A DNA stretch of 64,000 nt, taken from positions 62,001 through 126,000 of the forward strand of contig JADJUJ010000001.1 of assembly GCA_016710765.1 (NCBI GenBank). The letters are read 5' to 3'. The notes under the pieces were generated by a model. That model saw only the letters and a list, made by a program, of their open reading frames with translations, was not told the DNA's origin and did not search any database. Position 1 is the stretch's first letter; each line of letters begins with the position of its first letter. This document shows, piece after piece, positions 53,993-62,156 of this stretch. Source of the stretch: Lewinellaceae bacterium. Lineage in GTDB: Bacteria; Bacteroidota; Bacteroidia; Chitinophagales; Saprospiraceae. The translations under genes and the position numbers were made by a program.

Positions 53993-55420
53993 TTACCAGA
54001 CATAGGTGGCTACCGACCCCGCTTCGAGGGAAGCGCCGACCCATTTTCCTTTGTGCTTGATGTTGAAGGTTGAGGTTGTGTTCGAATCATTTTCAACGAT
54101 CAGTACTATCTTTCCGTCGGGCGTTTTAAAGGCTACATTTTGGAGGTTGCCGTAAATATTGCTGGCAATTCTTATTGAACCTGCAGGAACAAATTTTGAA
54201 ACATGCGCAATGATATAGTAGGCTACATTTTTGGTGTAACTGGTGCTGTTGTTTACTGTGATAGCCCCTTTGCACATGGTACAACCGCCTTGCGTATGAG
54301 GGCCAAAGCCGGAGTCATTTGCCAGGTTCCATTCAAGCGCATTAACGCTCCAATTTCGCATAGAGCCAATGATGACATTTTTAACGTGCCATTTTAAATC
54401 TCCGCCAAAATCTCCGGTTGATGAGGTCCATTGTTCTGTGAAATACAGTTTTTTTGCGGGATAGGCTTCGTGTACAGTTGACAATGCGTTGATATTGCCG
54501 TTATACAGATGAAAGGCTGATCCGTCCACAAAAACATTGGCAATGGCATCATTTAATACCTGAATTGGATATTGCGGATTATCACAATTATGGTCGTAGC
54601 AAACAATTTTAGTTTTTATCTCATTTGTCTGAAAAGCCGCCCCCAATTTTTTAATAAAACTGATTTGCTGGTCTGGCGTCATGAGCATGCTCGGATTATT
54701 ACCGCCATGCAAAGGTTCATTCTGCGGGCAAACCGCATCAATAGTGATACCCTGGGCTTCCATTGCTTTGATGTACTTTACAAAGTAAGTGGCGTAAGAA
54801 CTATAATAAACCGGGAATAGGTTGCTACCGACAGAATTATAATTTGTTTTCATCCAAAGTGGTGCGGACCAGGGTACTGCCATTATTTTTATATCGGGGT
54901 TCATTTGCAATATTTCCTTTATCATTTGCACCAGAGCGCTGTCGGGCGCCATACTGAAATTCGATTGTGTAATGTCCGTTTGTCCTTGTGGCAAATCGTT
55001 GTAGGAATAAACAGACGCGCTCAGGTCGGATGCTCCAATGCTGATTCTTAAATAACTGACATGGATATCATCTTTATTGCTTCCAAAAAGGTTTTGCAGC
55101 AATTCCTGCCTTTGTGAGGGCGCCAGCGAATTGATGACGTCGACGCTGCCGCTGGTTAGCGTATAGCCAAAGCCATCGATGGTTTGAAAGGTTTGCGTTT
55201 CGTCGATTTCAATGGTTGGATTGTTGTTATGAAGGGTGTCAAAAAACAAGACGGCATGGTTTGCCAGTAGGGCAGACTGATTTGCTTTAGTTTCCCAGTA
55301 ATTCAGGGGATCGCTTTCTTCTACCATTGGCTCAGCGTCGTTGCATTTTTTACACCCAGCAATCGAGGATGCAGCAAATAGCAGTAGTGAAAATTGAATG
55401 ATCCTGAAGGCGATTGTCAT
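53993..55420 (-). CDS. GH30-family glycoside hydrolase, lipoprotein
   Basis: 475 residues from ATG 55420; the lead is a lipoprotein signal with lipobox SIAGC, so it is membrane-anchored, likely on the cell surface. The GH30 catalytic barrel has QTIDGFGYTLTSGSVDVI, then VPWSAPLWMKTN, the acid/base glutamate in CPQNEPLHGG (about residue 234) and the nucleophile glutamate in LYFTEQWTSSTG (about 328). The C-terminal beta domain ends GASLEAGSVATYVW. GH30 includes beta-1,6-glucanases and glucosylceramidases; in a SusC/D locus a beta-1,6-glucan target is the likelier one. Last gene of the locus. Confidence 0.92.
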   Translation of the reverse strand: MTIAFRIIQFSLLLFAASSIAGCKKCNDAEPMVEESDPLNYWETKANQSALLANHAVLFFDTLHNNNPTIEIDETQTFQTIDGFGYTLTSGSVDVINSLAPSQRQELLQNLFGSNKDDIHVSYLRISIGASDLSASVYSYNDLPQGQTDITQSNFSMAPDSALVQMIKEILQMNPDIKIMAVPWSAPLWMKTNYNSVGSNLFPVYYSSYATYFVKYIKAMEAQGITIDAVCPQNEPLHGGNNPSMLMTPDQQISFIKKLGAAFQTNEIKTKIVCYDHNCDNPQYPIQVLNDAIANVFVDGSAFHLYNGNINALSTVHEAYPAKKLYFTEQWTSSTGDFGGDLKWHVKNVIIGSMRNWSVNALEWNLANDSGFGPHTQGGCTMCKGAITVNNSTSYTKNVAYYIIAHVSKFVPAGSIRIASNIYGNLQNVAFKTPDGKIVLIVENDSNTTSTFNIKHKGKWVGASLEAGSVATYVW

Positions 55421-55622
55421 TTCAGTAGGATTTGCTATACGTAAAAAAAAACGGCGCTGATGCATTTTTCAATGTACATACAGGGCGATTTTATGAACTT
55501 GACCAGGGAACCTAAATGGCAGACCTTCAAAGATGCAACAGAAAATTAGAAGCAGCTGTACATGAGTACCCGTTCAGCGGCATGGTTTTAGAGGCCTGCG
55601 TTTCACACAGAATGATCCTGAA

Positions 55623-57110
55623 TCAATAACCTGGATTCTGTTTCAGGTTTGGATTGTTGTCCAAAATATCCTGCGGAATTGGCCACACCAAATCGTTGGG
55701 CGTTAAATTTCCCTGGTATGGCATGGGCGTTTCTGTAAACGTCTGAGTAGCAGGGTCGTATACCGGATAGGTCTGTTTGGTTAATATTTCTATAGACTTG
55801 CCCGTTCTTTTCAGGTCGAACCAGCGATGGCCTTCAAAGGCCAGTTCCATGAATCGCTCCTGGAGAATTTTATTGATGGCATCGTCTTCAGAAATAGCAG
55901 GATCGATGGCGGGCAAAGAAACCCTGTTTCGAACTTGATTGACCAGCGCCATTGCCCCCGGAAGGTCGCCAGTTCGTGCCAGGGCTTCGGCTTTCAGGAG
56001 GATAATATCAGCCAAACGGAATATATAGAAATTTTGAGTTCCGTCGGTAGCCCTCATTTTCCAGGGGTGCGGGAATTGGGTGAAACTCGTCCAGTACGGA
56101 TCAGAAAATGTGGTCGGGAATTTTTTTATGGTTGATGCTTTCCTTTTGACATCCAGGGCATTGTTAAGGGTATGGGAAGGGGTATTGAATTTTTTCCAGT
56201 TGGTGCCAATGAATACGTTGGTACACCAGGAGTTGATCAGAGTGCTTTGGCCTTCTCCGTTTACTTCCCAGATTGATTCTGTATTTCCTTCGTGCAAATT
56301 ATCAAATAAATAATCATATGTGGCTAAAAGGCTGAAACCTCCGCTCATGACTTCGTCACAGTATTGAATCACCCTTGCCCAATCAGGATTGGGCTTTGTG
56401 GCATATATTTTTGCCAGCAGGGCATATGCGGCACTTTTGCTTGGCTTGTATTTACTTTCCGGAGCAAATGTTGCATCAGGGGCTTTTGCGATGGCGATTT
56501 CACAATCGGCTATAATGGCATCGTAGACCTCCGCAACCGGCCTTCTCGCGGGGTATAAGTCATTATAAAGCGAGTCGAAATTGCCGGAGTTAACCGAAGT
56601 AATAGTGGAATTGATAATGGGGTAATCGCCCCAGATCTGGACCGCCATGAACCTTGATAACGCTCTGAAGAGTGCTGCCTGTCCGATCATCTCATCCTTT
56701 CTGTCCTGGGGCAAATCAGGCACGTTGTCTATATAATTGATCAGCAGATTGCATCTTTTGACAAAGTCGCTCGTATGATTCCAGTCTCTTGCAATCACAT
56801 AATTGGTTGAATTGATGCGATATTCATCAATCTGGAAAAACTCCGGGACATCCGCACCGGCGTATGCAACATCAGCGCCACCATCGCCCAGATAAAAGTA
56901 ATCGAATTGCCAGAATTCGTTTCCAAAAATAGCGTAGATAGAATTCATGGCACCTTCGGCATGAGCCACCGTTTTTAATATTTGTTCATCCTGAGGTGGC
57001 ACGACCTTATCCGTAATGGGCTCGGTGTTCAGCAGTTCGCTGCAGGAACTTATAATCAGGACTCCTACAGAAATGATGAGGGCTTTATTGAAAAATGATT
57101 TATTTATCAT
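55623..57110 (-). CDS. SusD/RagB-family glycan-binding lipoprotein
   Basis: 495 residues, lipobox ISSCSELL. TPR-like SusD core: FGNEFWQFDYFYLGDGGADV, NLLINYIDNVPDLPQDRKDE, KYKPSKSAAYALLAKIYATK, and the C-terminal RLADIILLKAEALARTGDLP and FEGHRWFDLKRTGK, with VWPIPQDILDNNPNLKQNPGY ending as usual. It forms the lid of the SusC transporter on the outer face and holds the glycan. Nineteen bases downstream of susC. Confidence 0.96.
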   Translation of the reverse strand: MINKSFFNKALIISVGVLIISSCSELLNTEPITDKVVPPQDEQILKTVAHAEGAMNSIYAIFGNEFWQFDYFYLGDGGADVAYAGADVPEFFQIDEYRINSTNYVIARDWNHTSDFVKRCNLLINYIDNVPDLPQDRKDEMIGQAALFRALSRFMAVQIWGDYPIINSTITSVNSGNFDSLYNDLYPARRPVAEVYDAIIADCEIAIAKAPDATFAPESKYKPSKSAAYALLAKIYATKPNPDWARVIQYCDEVMSGGFSLLATYDYLFDNLHEGNTESIWEVNGEGQSTLINSWCTNVFIGTNWKKFNTPSHTLNNALDVKRKASTIKKFPTTFSDPYWTSFTQFPHPWKMRATDGTQNFYIFRLADIILLKAEALARTGDLPGAMALVNQVRNRVSLPAIDPAISEDDAINKILQERFMELAFEGHRWFDLKRTGKSIEILTKQTYPVYDPATQTFTETPMPYQGNLTPNDLVWPIPQDILDNNPNLKQNPGY

Positions 57111-57129
57111 AATCAGAGGATGAGAAGTT

Positions 57130-60078
57130 TTAGAATTGAATTTTTATGCCGGCAATATAAGTTTTGACTTGTGGGTAGGTACCATAGTCAATACCTCTGG
57201 CAACACCCGTGGACTCGTTGTTGGAGCCTACTTCTGGATCAAAACCGGAATACTTTGTCAGGGTTGCCAAGTTCTGTCCGGTAGCATAAATTTTCAAGCT
57301 GTTAATATGCAAAAATGACTTTTGTAATTGATACGCGAGGGTTACCGATTTCAGGCGAACATAAGATCCATCCTCTACAAACCGATCTGATGCCAGCACG
57401 GCATTGGGGTCGTTGGCGCGTGGGATATTGGTAATGTCGCCCACTTTTTGCCACCTGTGCAATACTGCCACAGATTGATTTTTAGGATCCTGCATGCCTT
57501 CCAGATCAATTCTGGATGCATTGAAGATGTCATTCCCCTGGCTGCCTGTAATCAACACATCCAGCGACATGCCTTTGTATGACAGGGTGTTGGTAAACCC
57601 AAATGTAAAATCAGGCATGGCATTGCCGATGATTTTCCTGTCTGCTGCATTCAGAAACCCACCACCATCAACATCGTAATATTCGATATACCCTGTTTCA
57701 GGATTAATTTGCGATACAGCATATCCGAAAAAGTTGCCCAGGGGCTGGCCTTCTTCGATCAGGTTCACGCTTTGAAAACCATAGGCTTCGTATTTGTTTT
57801 TGCCAAACTCAACAACTTTGTTTTTCAGGAAAGAAATGTTGAAATTGGTATTCCAGTTCAGTTTTTCTCTTCTGATGTTGTGTGTATTCAGGGAGAACTC
57901 AATGCCCTTGTTTTCAATCTCACCGGCATTGTACAGGTAGTCCTTACCTTCGATTTTGAGCCGGAAAAGCAAATTGTTGGTGTTGCGTTTGAAAAGGTCC
58001 GACGAGAGTTTAACCCTGTAATCGAACATGGTTACATCCACACCAATATTAATATCCGTAGTAGTTTCCCAGGTAAGGTCGTTGTTGGTGTAATTGATCA
58101 GTTCAAAGGCGCCCGGATTGGAATAGTTATAAGCCGCCAGTCCAAAAGAAGCATATTCAGGAATGCCGGAAATATTACCTGTTTGCCCCCAGCCGGTTCT
58201 CAGTTTTAAAAGCGAGATGGTTTTGCTTTTAAAAAATGGCTCTTTGGAGATGATCCAGGCGGCAGATATTCCGGGGAAATAGCCCCATTTGTGGCCTTTT
58301 GCCAATTGTGATGAGCCGCTTGCCCTGAACACGCCATTGAGAATGTAGGTATCCTTATGGTTGTAGGTAGTTCTTGCAAAATAGGATACCGTATTTTTTT
58401 CACGCTCAATGATCCTGGCATAGGTGGTATCCATCATTTGGCTCAGATCAAGTTTTCTTAATTCGAGCGGGAAGCCAATGCCTTCCAGTTGATCCTGATC
58501 GAATTTGAAATGCTGTACGCCGGAACCCAGCAAGAACTTCCACTCATTGTCGTAGTTCCCCGCCACATATTCCAGGGTATTTTCCAGGTTTAAATTCAGG
58601 TTGCCGCTGGTATAGTACCGGCCTATGCCTCTGGTGGCAATATCGGGGTTGTCGTTGTTTCTGCCGTAGTTGGACCGGTAACTGTCTACAAAATATTCGT
58701 ATTCGCTGGATGACTTATCAATGGTAGCAGCAGGTTTCCAAACCAGATTTTTCAACAGGGTTACCTCAAAACCAACATTTCCCAGGATTCTGTTGACGTC
58801 TGTATCTTCCTGCCGGCTGGCAAACGATACGGGGTTTTCCAGGGAGGCAATCGGGTTGGAAGCAAACTGGCCAGGCAATTGGCCATTTGCTTCCGCTCCG
58901 CCGACAAGCTCGTCGGCATAAATGGGCAGGTAGGGCTGGGTAGTTAAAGCGCTCAGAATAACACCGCCGCGGTTGGCATTGTTATTGTCGCTGGTATTGA
59001 CAAATTTGGTTTTGATCAAATTTACATTTGCATATACTTTTAGCCATGAGGTGGCATCATAGTCCAGGTTCAGCCTGCCGGAGTACCTTGAAAAACGGGA
59101 TGGTTTGACAATTCCCTTTGTGTCCTGATACCCCAGGGATGTGTAGGTTCGAAATCTTTTGGTACCTCCCGTGTAGGATAGTTCGTAATTTTTGTCCTGC
59201 CCGGTCTGGAAAACCTCATCACTCCAGTTGGTGTTGATGCCCGCATATTTGGGCGAGTTCGCCTGGTCTACGTACGACGTGCTTAATTCATCCATTAAAG
59301 TTTTGTACTGATCCAGGTCCAGCACTTCGATGTTTTTGACAATTTTTGAAAAACCCGCGTAGGTGCTGAATCCCAATATACTTGTATTGGCCTTGCCTCT
59401 TTTGGTGGTAATCAATACCACGCCTGCGCTGCCGTTAATGCCATAGATCGCGGTGGCAGTTGCATCTTTTAATATCTGTATGTCTACGATGTCATCAGCA
59501 CTGATTCCGTCTGCCGAATAGGTTTGAACGCCGTCTATTACAAAAAGTGGGTTTACACCCGAAACAATAGAGTTTAAACCCCTTATTCGGATATCAATTG
59601 CCCCTCCGGGTTTCCCGGATGACTGCACGACCGTGACTCCTGCTGCATTTCCCTGCAAGGCTTGTCCAACAGAGGTAATTGGCCGGTCGTCAAAAGACGC
59701 TGACCCAACGGATGAAATGGCGTTGGTGATCAGGGTCCGTTTTTGGGTTCCGTAACCTACGACTACCACTTCTTCGAGTTTGTTCATGTCTTCCGAAAGA
59801 CTGATGTTTAGTGTCTGCGTCTTATCAATAATTATTTCTTGGGTAGCAAATCCTATGTAAGAAAAAACCAAAGTTTCATTGGGGTTTATCCTGATGGTAT
59901 AGCTTCCGTCTAAATCCGTAACCACGCCATTTTTGGCCTCCTTTGCAACAATGGTAACTCCAGGTAATGATTGTTGGTCTTTTGAATCGATGACTTTTCC
60001 CGTAACTACTAAAGATTGCGCGTTTACAATGCCGGCCATGAAAAAGCAAAAAGTATGGAGATAGTATTTCAATTTCAT
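57130..60078 (-). CDS. SusC/RagA-family TonB-dependent glycan transporter
   Basis: 982 residues, near the usual 1,000. Signal peptide, a CarboxypepD_reg domain (LVVTGKVIDSKDQQSLPGVT ... DLDGSYTIRINPNETLVFSY), TonB box-plug region EEVVVVGYGTQKRTLITNAI, VIDGVQTYSADGISADDIVD, then a 22-strand barrel ending TKYSGFDPEVGSNNESTGVARG and YPQVKTYIAGIKIQF. It imports oligosaccharides through the outer membrane with its SusD lid. A GC-rich hairpin at 60117 lies in its leader. Confidence 0.97.
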   Translation of the reverse strand: MKLKYYLHTFCFFMAGIVNAQSLVVTGKVIDSKDQQSLPGVTIVAKEAKNGVVTDLDGSYTIRINPNETLVFSYIGFATQEIIIDKTQTLNISLSEDMNKLEEVVVVGYGTQKRTLITNAISSVGSASFDDRPITSVGQALQGNAAGVTVVQSSGKPGGAIDIRIRGLNSIVSGVNPLFVIDGVQTYSADGISADDIVDIQILKDATATAIYGINGSAGVVLITTKRGKANTSILGFSTYAGFSKIVKNIEVLDLDQYKTLMDELSTSYVDQANSPKYAGINTNWSDEVFQTGQDKNYELSYTGGTKRFRTYTSLGYQDTKGIVKPSRFSRYSGRLNLDYDATSWLKVYANVNLIKTKFVNTSDNNNANRGGVILSALTTQPYLPIYADELVGGAEANGQLPGQFASNPIASLENPVSFASRQEDTDVNRILGNVGFEVTLLKNLVWKPAATIDKSSSEYEYFVDSYRSNYGRNNDNPDIATRGIGRYYTSGNLNLNLENTLEYVAGNYDNEWKFLLGSGVQHFKFDQDQLEGIGFPLELRKLDLSQMMDTTYARIIEREKNTVSYFARTTYNHKDTYILNGVFRASGSSQLAKGHKWGYFPGISAAWIISKEPFFKSKTISLLKLRTGWGQTGNISGIPEYASFGLAAYNYSNPGAFELINYTNNDLTWETTTDINIGVDVTMFDYRVKLSSDLFKRNTNNLLFRLKIEGKDYLYNAGEIENKGIEFSLNTHNIRREKLNWNTNFNISFLKNKVVEFGKNKYEAYGFQSVNLIEEGQPLGNFFGYAVSQINPETGYIEYYDVDGGGFLNAADRKIIGNAMPDFTFGFTNTLSYKGMSLDVLITGSQGNDIFNASRIDLEGMQDPKNQSVAVLHRWQKVGDITNIPRANDPNAVLASDRFVEDGSYVRLKSVTLAYQLQKSFLHINSLKIYATGQNLATLTKYSGFDPEVGSNNESTGVARGIDYGTYPQVKTYIAGIKIQF

Positions 60079-60116
60079 TACATAGAATTTATGCGTTATT
60101 ACATGGTCTGTATGGA

Positions 60117-60146
60117 GTGCCGGGGCAGCTCTGGTTGCCCCGGCAC
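60117..60146. promoter_or_regulatory. GC-rich hairpin in susC leader
   Basis: GTGCCGGGGCA / TGCCCCGGCAC, a perfect 11-base stem with an 8-base loop, 38 bases before the susC ATG. No T run follows on the minus strand, so a leader structure controlling susC is as likely as a terminator for the gene upstream. Confidence 0.6.
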
Positions 60147-60162
60147 TAAGGTGAACGTATAC

Positions 60163-60327
60163 TTAGTACACTGTAAATTAAGTTTGTTGAGATTTTGGGT
60201 AGAGGATTTTGGTGGCAGTCAAGTCTGTTTTTGAAGGAATAGCAGCGCTCTTGCTGAGAAAACAGACGATGGATGGCGCCAAAAGATTCAGCCAAAATCA
60301 AACGAAACTTAATTTACAGTGTACTTA
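60163..60327. mobile_element. MITE-like element B, copy 2
   Basis: 165 bases with inverted ends TTAGTACACTGTAAATTAAG / CTTAATTTACAGTGTACTTA of about 20 bases. The left part matches, inverted, the right part of copy 1 at 10685. It is about 70 bases shorter than copy 1. It shares its right border with element A copy 3. Confidence 0.85.
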
Positions 60328-60486
60328 GCTAACCTGTCGGAAATAACTCTCTCATTTGGCAGCACTTTTTGAGCGCTGCCTGCGTTGCCAAAACAGTAAT
60401 GTAATTTACTACACGCCTGTTTTGACGTCTTGTCAGCACACAAAACCTGCACCCCAAATCCAGAAAGTTATTTCCGACACGTTGCT
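60327..60486. mobile_element. MITE-like element A, copy 3
   Basis: About 160 bases, same orientation as copy 2; its left end is worn (AGCTAACCTGTCGGAAATAA) and the right end perfect. It runs into the TAA stop codon of the SusE/F-like gene (60486-60488). Confidence 0.85.
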
Positions 60487-61723
60487 TAGTTTTTAACCAC
60501 CCGAACGGATTCGGCGCCCACTTTTGCAAAATAGACTCCGTTGGTAAATTTAGATGCGTCAACAGATACCTCATTCGAGTACACTTCTGTTGATGAAACT
60601 ACTTTGCCTAAAACATCAATAATCTGGATCGTTTTGGTGTGCGAATTATCCTTAAATGTGAAGTTCCATTGGTTAGAGCTCGGATTCGGATATACGCTGA
60701 GCTCGTTGGGGCAACATTGTGTGTTGCGGTGGTGACAACTTCAAATGCCCATTCACCTGTCGACCTGTTAAAGGTGACATTGTACATGTTGGGTGCAGGC
60801 CATGGGATAAAAATATCGCCGCCACCGCCATTGACACCGTTTTTTGCTGTACCTGTCAGGTTGGGATAGTTCGCGCCATTGTCATTAGTGCTGTTTCCAA
60901 ATTGAAATGTCCAGTCGTGATTATCCCTGAATTTTAGGTTCAGCGTTGTATCCGTCCAGGTTGGGTTAACCACCGGTGCCCAATTGGATTTTGTGAAAAT
61001 AACGTTGTCTGTTGTTTCCAGATCCAAATCGGTATTCCATCCAGAACCGGCAAAATTGCCGATCATGCTCACTACCACAGGTGCGAATATGTACTCAGCA
61101 GGGCCATTGGCAGAGGGTAAAACGAAATAGGCATTATAAGCGCCTGCTGGTACAGGTATGGTTCCGTCCACAACAACAGGTCCATCAGGAAAAGCACCGC
61201 CCCATTGTCCGGTTGTCGGTGAAGTTTGCTTAAAGCTAGCATTTCCACCAGGGAAATAAAGGCTTTTTTTCGCGTAGCTTGCTCCATTGGAAGTATTCAT
61301 TTGAACGTCAGCTGCCAAGCCGCCGCCACTGACCACCACCACCGGGTTCGGGTTAGTACCGGGAGTAAAGGTGTACTCTTTTGTGGCGATGTTATAGGTT
61401 ACATTCCAGAAGCCCAGATCGCCAACAATGTTTGATCCTTCATTAATGGTTACTGTTCCGGTAGGAAAGCCTGGCGCTGGCGTACTGGTAGAATAGCCGC
61501 CCGTTGTTGCCCAAGTTCCGCCTTCAGAAAATTTCATGTTGCCGTCGGCTACAATTTCAAAGTTTTCGGCAGTCCAGATAATGCCGTCAGTCGATGATAA
61601 GGCCAAATTTCCGGGTTGGTTCCATCCTCCCGTTCCGGTACCGGTAATGGTTACCGCTACCTGAGCCTGGAGGCCAAGGCTCAGCAAAGTCATCAAAACC
61701 AGCGTGTTGAATTTCTTATTCAT
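60486..61723 (-). CDS. SusE/F-like glycan-binding protein with T9SS domain, frameshifted
   Basis: MNKKFNTLVLMTLLSLGLQA starts a Sec signal ending QAQ with no lipobox cysteine, unlike classical SusE/F. Two or three SusE/F-type modules follow: TGGWNQPGNLALSSTDGIIW with TAENFEIVADGNMKFSEGG, and SGWNTDLDLETTDNVIFTKS with LNLKFRDNHDWTFQFGNS. After ATHNVAP the frame is off by one at a GGGG run (60709-60712, CCCC in the coding strand). With one more C it reads NELSVYPNPSSNQWNFTFKD and ends VDASKFTNGVYFAKVG...VRVVKN, a T9SS type A sorting domain, stop at 60486. Unrepaired the protein would stop near 60608. About 412 residues when joined. First gene of the locus after the regulator; elements A and B separate it from susC. 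Confidence 0.82.
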
Positions 61724-62156
61724 AGTGATACGTTAAAAGGTTTTAAAAAATCATTTACATTAAAAAATATGTTAATGTTGGTTTCAGTTCTTTGTTGTGA
61801 GGCCGGCTGTTTGCTACCAGCGTAAAATACCTCGACCGGTTCCGGCCCCGTTGGGTTTCATCCGGGCCAGCCAAAGCATGAAATTTTCCACCTCAGTTTG
61901 TGCGAATCGACTTGACAATGTGCTTTTTTGCGTACATCGCCCGTCCTGCAGCATTACTTAATCTTGCTTTTAAAAATGTCATTACTGGCCAAACTATATA
62001 TTGGCATTGCCTTTTATGGCATAGCAAATGACGGGACAGGGTTTCGGAAATGAAAAAAAAAGCACCTGACAAATGCTTGTCATGATGCAAATCACCACAG
62101 AAGGAAATGGAAAAAGCCCGTTAAGGGCTGGGGAGGTGTGAAACGACGGGTATGAA
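61724..62156. other. Intergenic region upstream of the SusE/F-like gene
   Basis: 433 bases between the SusE/F-like gene and the regulator, AT-rich near the start codon. No clear -7 element and no coding frame were found. It should hold the main promoter of the utilisation locus. Confidence 0.45.
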
